A stretch of 64,000 nucleotides of DNA. Origin: Skeletonema tropicum. Taxonomy: Eukaryota; Bacillariophyta; Thalassiosirophyceae; Thalassiosirales; Thalassiosiraceae. The notes under the pieces are model-generated. The model ran no database searches. It was not told where the DNA came from and worked only from the letters and a program-made list of their open reading frames with translations. This document shows positions 57,438 to 64,000 of this stretch, piece after piece. Location of the stretch: contig CM074141.1 of assembly GCA_037178625.1 (NCBI GenBank), positions 2,542,001-2,606,000 of the forward strand, read 5' to 3'. A program made the position numbers and the translations under genes. Position 1 is the stretch's first letter. Every line of letters begins with the position of its first letter.

Positions 57438-57520
57438 TACTTAGCGTAATGCTAGAAAACAAGGCACAACTACAGTCATCTCATCCATGGAAGATGGAAG
57501 ATGGAAGTATCTAAAACATC

Positions 57521-58255
57521 ATGTCGACGAAGCGGAAGCAGAGGCAATCGCAGAAGATGGTGAAGCCAAATGATAATGCTATTGAGGAGGACGATGTGGG
57601 TGCTTTGATCTACAGGGAGCTCACTGCGGAAGGCAGAGGCGGCGGACGCAGACGCAGCTGCCAAGAGCAAGAAGACATCAACAGCTTCAACACATCGTCG
57701 AACTTCAACTCGGAAGCGAAAGACTTCTCCTGTTAACAAGAATGCCAATGAATCGCCGTTGACTAGGAGTAGTTCACAACGCAAAGTAACTTCGAAAAGG
57801 AAACGAGAATCATCGTTGGAGGAAGATTCACCCAAGAAAAAGGTGGCCAAAAAGAAGTACCGATACGAATGCACTGCTAATGGATGCACTAATATCGTCG
57901 TAAAAGGAGGAGTGTGCTTGAGACATGGAGCAAAGGTGAAGCGATGCAGCAGTGATGGATGCACAAATATCGTCGTAAAAGTAGGAGTGTGCATTAGGCA
58001 CGGGGCAAACATCAAACGATGCAGCTGCAGCTGCAGCATTGATGGATGTAGTAATCATAATCAAGCTCGAAAAGGAGGATTGTGCAAGAAGCATGGACCA
58101 AACATGAAACGATGCAGCAGTGCAGGATGTACAAATCAAGCTAAGAAAGGAGAAGTGTGCATGAAGCATGGAGCAAAGGTCAAGATAGGCGATGCATCAT
58201 TGAAGTTGAAGGATGCACAAATATTGTCATAAAAGGAGGGGTGTGCTTGAGACAT
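57521..58255 (+). pseudogene. Zinc-finger-repeat gene copy, broken and truncated
   Basis: A copy of the gene at 55288 with the same start (MSTKRKQRQSQKM). A small deletion near 57618 shifts the frame, so the first frame ends at 57736. The linker and four to five repeats are readable from 57759 in another frame. A second break near 58187 ends that frame at 58232. The last repeat is cut in mid-unit (GVCLRH) at about 58255, where the subtilase array begins. One repeat contains an extra CSCS insertion from a GCAGCT run. Confidence 0.8.
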
Positions 58256-58688
58256 ATTCTACTATTGTACCGAGCAGCTTGCTTCTCCACGAGAAAGCAA
58301 GTGATACATACTGAAAGAGCAGATGGTATTGGTACTGGTACGCTCAAGCTCAAGCTCAAGCAAATATGTGATCACTGTTGAAGAGAAAGCACGTAAGCAG
58401 AAGTATGTATTGTATGCAGTACAAGTACAAGGGAGAGATTGGAAACATAGTGTGATCTCACTTGCAATGTAATAAATGTGGCAATGTGGATTCAAGTTCA
58501 AGATCAGATTCGGATTCGGAAGATAGCAACTTATCTATTTTATCCGGATTGACAGTCAAGTTAATCTGACAGCATTGTACTGCTTACTACACTTTCACTT
58601 TCAGCTTTGACCTTTTGCTTTTGGAATCATCATATTCATTTACATATACCAAGAGGAAGGAGAGGACACATCTCGATCTCGATCTCAA

Positions 58689-60163
58689 TCAAGGTGCGAG
58701 TGCAGCTTTATCGCTGCCCAAAAACCAATCATCCTCAGACTCATCAAGAAAAGTAAGGAATCCAAGCCCAGTCTCATTGTCAGGTCCTTTCACACCGATA
58801 TCTCTCACATACTTCTCATTGAGCACCTCACGGAGGCTTGCATCATGTTTGATAACGTCGCTGTACTTTCCACCCTCGGTCATTAGAGCCGCGACCAATC
58901 CACACACGTGGGGAGCAGCCATTGAAGTTCCTATGTATTGAGAAGAGAAGGAAGCATTGATAATATTAATATTGTGAGGTAATGCTTACAGTAATGGTAA
59001 TGCAGCAAGAATGGATTGCTTGAACTGATACTGATAGATATCACCGGGAATTCAAACTTTATGCAAATGCAAACACTATCTACCATAAGCATAAGCATAA
59101 GATCTCTCTAGACATAGACATAGTCAGACTTACCACTCATTTGATGAAGTCCTCCGCCGGGCTTGAAACTGTGGACGTCCACCCCGATACCCGCATAGTC
59201 GACTTGAGCATTGCTGTTGGAAAACCATGCAGTTGGAAGACCCTTGTACTTGCCTACTGCTGCGATGCTGATGACCTCTGGCCTCATCGCAGGATAGCTA
59301 TTCATGTGTTCATGGGAGCAGAAAAGGGCATAAGGGACGCAAGATGAAGCGTTAGATGATATGAAACTGTGAATGAGAATGAGTCCAATCGCAGTCGCGC
59401 TGCAAACTTCTTACTCTTACCTCCGTTCGTTTGTGAGAATATTGTCGTCTCCTTCGTTTCCAGCTGCGACGATCATAGGAACATTGTTCTCGTAAGCATA
59501 TTTAACAGCGCGTCCGATTTCCCAGCTTGCAAATGGACCTCCAAGAGACATGTTGATCACATCGCATCCATCTTCCACAGCCTGTCTGATAGATCTTGCA
59601 ATACTGATATCTATTCCATTCCCTTCCGCACCAAATACACGATAATCGTAGATCTCTGCCTCAGGTGCCATCATGTGAATAGTGCCTGCTACATGAGTAC
59701 CATGGTCATCCTCAGATAGAGGAGTTCCATAGCGATGCCAAACTTGCTGCTTCACTTGACCATGAAAGCCGGTATGGTCAGCGTCGACTCCACTATCAAT
59801 GACAGCCACACGTACACCTTTGCCGTTCAGGCCAGCGGTGCGAAGCTTATCGGCGCCAGTCAATTTGACGCCAAGAGGGAGGTTGTCGAAGAAGGCCTCG
59901 TCTTCGACGTCCATCTGCTCAGCGCTCGCTGGCTTCCTGACGACTTTGGGTCTCGAAATCGAGTCTTGACAATCGTCAACCATGAGGAGAGGCTGCGCAG
60001 TCGCAGTCGCAGTGCTCTCAACATTGGTATCAGCGCCGATGCTGACGAATAGTGCAGAGGAGCGAGAATGTGGAATCCTTGTAGGTACAGGTCCGAAGGC
60101 GAGAGCAGTGGGTGCTACTACTGCAGCAAGAGTAAGAGTGAGGGCGATGGGAGAGATCTTCAT
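58689..60163 (-). CDS. Plastid-targeted subtilisin-like serine protease, copy 1 (three exons)
   Basis: Exon 1 is 59421-60163, exon 2 is 59134-59297 and exon 3 is 58689-58930. Introns of 123 and 203 bp are GT-AG, and frames join as NER-S-YPAMRPE and MSG/TSMAAPH. The product is 382 aa. A hydrophobic signal (MKISPIALTLTLAAVVAPTA) runs into ALAFGP, a plastid-import motif; thylakoid or stromal location is inferred. A propeptide-like stretch extends to about residue 105. Catalytic residues are Asp123 (VAVIDSGVDADH), His154 (DDHGTHVAGT) and Ser305 (SGTSMAAPHV), with the oxyanion-type Asn236 in AAGNEG. All S8 peptidase elements are present, so it should be active. The substrate is unknown. The catalytic Ser motif spans the second splice site. 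Confidence 0.9.
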
Positions 60164-61019
60164 GTTCTTGTTCTTGTTTATGTTAGTTTAAGTATATTTT
60201 GTTTGTTTGATAAATTTTATGAGAGATGGTCATTGCCTTTTGCTTTTGCGGCGCTCTTTAAACAAGATCTTGATATCCAAGATCAGCTGTGTCGTACATC
60301 TTGAGCCAAGACCACATACTTACAGTTACAGCTGTGTCGTACATCGCTGATTGATCTTGCAAGTAGCCAGAAAGCTTCAGCTTTCAGCTGTCAGGTGTCA
60401 GAATCTTTGTCCACATAGGTACTTACGAAGGAGTCAGTACAAAGGCAATCTGGCTTCAACTTCAACAAGGTACCTTGCTTCTCTACCACAGATAACGCAG
60501 GTACAACGCGAATGACTTCTATGTGATCTATCGAGCACCTTGCTTCTACCAGAAGATAAAATGATCGATGTGAATTCTACTATTGTACCGAGCAGCTTGC
60601 TTCTCCACGAGAAAGCAAGTGATACATACTGAAAGAGCAGATGGCAGATGGTATTGGTATTGGTATTGGTACTGGTACGCTCAAGCTCAAGCAAATATGT
60701 GATCACTGTTGAAGAGAAAGCACGTAAGCAGAAGTATGTATTGTATGCAGTACAAGTACAAGGGAGAGATTGGAAACATAGTGTGATCTCACTTGCAATG
60801 CAATAAATGTGGCAATGTGGATTCAAGTTCAAGATCAGATTCGGATTCGGAAGATAGCAACTTATCTATTTTATCCGGATTGACGGTCAAGTTAATCTGA
60901 CAGCATTGTACTGCTTACTACACTTTCACTTTCAGCTTTGACCTTTTGCTTTTGGAATCATCACATTCATATACATATACCAAGAGGAAGGAGAGGACAC
61001 ATCTCGATCTCGATCTCAA
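60164..61019. other. Spacer between subtilase copies 1 and 2
   Basis: It serves as the promoter of copy 1 and the 3' flank of copy 2. It contains a short inverted AAGCTTCAGCTTTCAGCT-type run near 60370 and GCTCAAGCTCAAGC repeats near 60680. No further gene was seen. Confidence 0.55.
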
Positions 61020-62488
61020 TCAAGGTGCAAGTGCAGCTTTATCGCTGCCCAAAAACCAATCATCCTCAGACTCATCAAGAAAAGTAAGGAATCCAAGCCC
61101 AGTCTCATTGTCAGGTCCTTTCACACCGATATCTCTCACATACTTCTCATTGAGCACCTCACGGAGGCTTGCATCATGTTTGATAACGTCGCTGTACTTT
61201 CCACCCTCGGTCATTAGAGCCGCGACCAATCCACACACGTGGGGAGCAGCCATTGAAGTTCCTATGTATTGAGAAGAGAAGGAAGCATTGATAATATTAA
61301 TATTGTGAGGTAATGCTTACAGTAATGGTAATGCAGCAAGAATGGATTGCTTGAACTGATACTGATAGATATCACCGGGAATTCAAACTTTATGCAAATG
61401 CAAACACTATCTACCATAAGCATAAGCATAAGATCTCTCTAGACATAGACATAGTCAGACTTACCACTCATTTGATGAAGTCCTCCGCCGGGCTTGAAAC
61501 TGTGGACGTCCACCCCGATACCCGCATAGTCGACTTGAGCATTGCTGTTGGAAAACCATGCAGTTGGAAGACCCTTGTACTTGCCTACTGCTGCGATGCT
61601 GATGACCTCTGGCCTCATCGCAGGATAGCTATTCATGTGTTCATGGGAGCAGAAAAGGGCATAAGGGACGCAAGATGAAGCGTTAGATGATATGAAACTG
61701 TGAATGAGAATGAGTCCAATCGCAGTCGCGCTGCAAACTTCTTACCTCCGTTCGTTTGTGAGAATATTGTCGTCTCCTTCGTTTCCAGCTGCGACGATCA
61801 TAGGAACATTGTTCTCGTAAGCATATTTAACAGCGCGTCCGATTTCCCAGCTTGCAAATGGACCTCCAAGAGACATGTTGATCACATCGCATCCATCTTC
61901 CACAGCCTGTCTGATAGATCTTGCAATACTGATATCTATTCCATTCCCTTCCGCACCAAATACACGATAATCGTAGATCTCTGCCTCAGGTGCCATCATG
62001 TGAATAGTGCCTGCTACATGAGTACCATGGTCATCCTCAGATAGAGGAGTTCCATAGCGATGCCAAACTTGCTGCTTCACTTGACCATGAAAGCCGGTAT
62101 GGTCAGCGTCGACTCCACTATCAATGACAGCCACACGTACACCTTTGCCGTTCAGGCCAGCGGTGCGAAGCTTATCGGCGCCAGTCAATTTGACGCCAAG
62201 AGGGAGGTTGTCGAAGAAGGCCTCGTCTTCGACGTCCATCTGCTCAGCGCTCGCTGGCTTCCTGACGACTTTGGGTCTCGAAATCGAGTCTTGACAATCG
62301 TCAACCATGAGGAGAGGCTGCGCAGTCGCAGTCGCAGTGCTCTCAACATTGGTATCAGCGCCGATGCTGACGAATAGTGCAGAGGAGCGAGAATGTGGAA
62401 TCCTTGTAGGTACAGGTCCGAAGGCGAGAGCAGTGGGTGCTACTACTGCAGCAAGAGTAAGAGTGAGGGCGATGGGAGAGATCTTCAT
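61020..62488 (-). CDS. Plastid-targeted subtilisin-like serine protease, copy 2
   Basis: Exon 1 is 61746-62488, exon 2 is 61465-61628 and exon 3 is 61020-61261. The exon translations are identical to copy 1, triad included. Intron 1 is 6 bp shorter (117 bp). Gene dosage rather than new function is the simplest reading. Confidence 0.9.
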
Positions 62489-63343
62489 GTTCTTGTTCTT
62501 GTTTATGTTAGTTTAAGTATATTTTGTTTGTTTGATAAATTTATGAGAGATGGTCATTGCCTTTTGCTTTTGCGGCGCTCTTTAAACAAGATCTTGATAT
62601 CCAAGATCAGCTGTGTCGTACATCTTGAGCCAAGACCACATACTTACAGTTACAGCTGTGTCGTACATCGCTGATTGATCTTGGTACAGCAAGTAGCCAG
62701 AAAGCTTCAGCTTTCAGCTGTCAGGTGTCAGAATCTTTGTCCACATAGGTACTTACGAAGGAGTCAGTACAAAGGCAATCTGGCTTCAACTTCAACAAGG
62801 TACCTTGCTTCTCTACCACAGATAACGCAGGTACAACGCGAATGACTTCTATGTGATCTATCGAGCACCTTGCTTCTACCAGAAGATAAAATGATCGATG
62901 TGAATTCTACTATTGTACCGAGCAGCTTGCTTCTCCACGAGAAAGCAAGTGATACATACTGAAAGAGCAGATGGCAGATGGTATTGGTATTGGTACTGGT
63001 ACGCTCAAGCTCAAGCAAATATGTGATCACTGTTGAAGAGAAAGCACGTAAGCAGAAGTATGTATTGTATGCAGTACAAGTACAAGGGAGAGATTGGAAA
63101 CATAGTGTGATCTCACTTGCAATGCAATAAATGTGGCAATGTGGATTCAAGTTCAAGATCAGATTCGGATTCGGAAGATAGCAACTTATCTATTTTATCC
63201 GGATTGACGGTCAAGTTAATCTGACAGCATTGTACTGCTTACTACACTTTCACTTTCAGCTTTGACCTTTTGCTTTTGGAATCATCACATTCATATACAT
63301 ATACCAAGAGGAAGGAGAGGACACATCTCGATCTCGATCTCAA
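62489..63343. other. Spacer between subtilase copies 2 and 3
   Basis: Nearly the same as the spacer at 60164-61019, with an extra GTACA near 62691 and one fewer GGTATT unit near 62990. No gene seen. Confidence 0.55.
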
Positions 63344-64000
63344 TCAAGGTGCAAGTGCAGCTTTATCGCTGCCCAAAAACCAATCATCCTCAGACTCATC
63401 AAGAAAAGTAAGGAATCCAAGCCCAGTCTCATTGTCAGGTCCTTTCACACCGATATCTCTCACATACTTCTCATTGAGCACCTCACGGAGGCTTGCATCA
63501 TGTTTGATAACGTCGCTGTACTTTCCACCCTCGGTCATTAGAGCCGCGACCAATCCACACACGTGGGGAGCAGCCATTGAAGTTCCTATGTATTGAGAAG
63601 AGAAGGAAGCATTGATAATATTAATATTGTGAGGTAATGCTTACAGTAATGGTAATGCAGCAAGAATGGATTGCTTGAACTGATACTGATAGATATCACC
63701 GGGAATTCAAACTTTATGCAAATGCAAACACTATCTACCATAAGCATAAGCATAAGATCTCTCTAGACATAGACATAGTCAGACTTACCACTCATTTGAT
63801 GAAGTCCTCCGCCGGGCTTGAAACTGTGGACGTCCACCCCGATACCCGCATAGTCGACTTGAGCATTGCTGTTGGAAAACCATGCAGTTGGAAGACCCTT
63901 GTACTTGCCTACTGCTGCGATGCTGATGACCTCTGGCCTCATCGCAGGATAGCTATTCATGTGTTCATGGGAGCAGAAAAGGGCATAAGGGACGCAAGAT
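63344..64000 (-). CDS. Plastid-targeted subtilisin-like serine protease, copy 3 (cut by window end)
   Basis: Exon 3 is 63344-63585 and exon 2 is 63789-63952; the window ends inside intron 1, so exon 1 with the Asp and His residues is not visible. Visible exons translate identically to copies 1 and 2, including the Ser motif. Confidence 0.85.

Larger units (their letters stand above)
58256..64000. repeat. Tandem array of the subtilase gene (unit ~2.32 kb)
   Basis: Head-to-tail units start at about 58256, 60574 and 62904 with TTCTACTATTGTACCGAGCAG context, each holding one minus-strand protease gene and its flanks. Unit lengths are about 2,318 and 2,330; differences are short indels such as copies of GGTATT/GCTCAA and six bases in intron 1. 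The array continues beyond the window. Confidence 0.92.

Noticed and set aside
58615..58941. Plus-strand 108-codon ORF, repeated at 60946 and 63270
   Set aside because: It is the complement of subtilase exon 3, whose minus-strand frame carries the catalytic Ser motif.
59369..60304. Plus-strand ORFs opposite subtilase exon 1
   Set aside because: They are shadows of an exon whose minus-strand frame shows Asp and His catalytic motifs and a targeting peptide.

Overview
The window reads as nuclear DNA of a photosynthetic stramenopile, most likely a diatom. Three things point there. Two gene families start with a signal peptide followed by an ASAFAP-like plastid-import motif (ATAFQP in the DUF218 gene, ALAFGP in the subtilase). 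Genes carry short GT-AG introns, mostly 107-203 bp. A family of C-x4-C-x9-C-x2-H zinc-finger-repeat proteins, often annotated as WRKY19-like in stramenopiles, is present in several copies. No bacterial operons, CRISPR array or RNA gene were seen. The species cannot be named from this sequence.

Layout. 0-6 kb: two inverted-strand copies of the zinc-finger-repeat gene (566-1402 and 4707-5603), a decayed third fragment, and a small two-exon histone-fold gene between them. 5.8-8.6 kb: a 527-bp hAT-type non-autonomous transposon with a perfect 8-bp target duplication, then a broken LINE-like reverse transcriptase whose tail encodes a J-domain. 8.6-18.9 kb: mostly gene-poor, with one two-exon membrane-anchored protein that looks like a beta-helix (11366-13077), an unidentified repeated block (14.8-17.0 kb) and several small repeats.

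18,875-53,003 is the dominant feature: a 34-kb head-to-tail array with a 2,741-bp base unit. Twelve units each carry the promoter and first 357 codons of a predicted plastid-targeted DUF218 (YdcF/SanA-like) gene fused to an unrelated 48-codon tail. The thirteenth runs into the only complete copy of the gene (51932-54001, two exons, 646 aa). Ten truncated copies are open and two are broken by indels. The unit is a chimera: its last ~420 bp match a single-copy segment at 10.46-10.93 kb.

54-58 kb: a complete three-exon Qc-SNARE gene (minus) diverges from an 11-repeat zinc-finger gene (plus) across a 169-bp promoter. That promoter holds a 19-bp motif also found upstream of the DUF218 gene. The SNARE/zinc-finger pair has been partly duplicated twice into pseudogenes. 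58.3-64 kb: a second head-to-tail array, about 2.32 kb per unit, of a predicted plastid-targeted subtilisin-like protease; two copies are complete and the third runs off the window.

The genes do not form a pathway. What unites the window is repeated local segmental duplication: zinc-finger genes, the SNARE/zinc-finger pair, the subtilase and, above all, the truncated DUF218 gene. Exon joins were inferred by reading splice sites and frames by eye. No search, alignment program or expression evidence was available.
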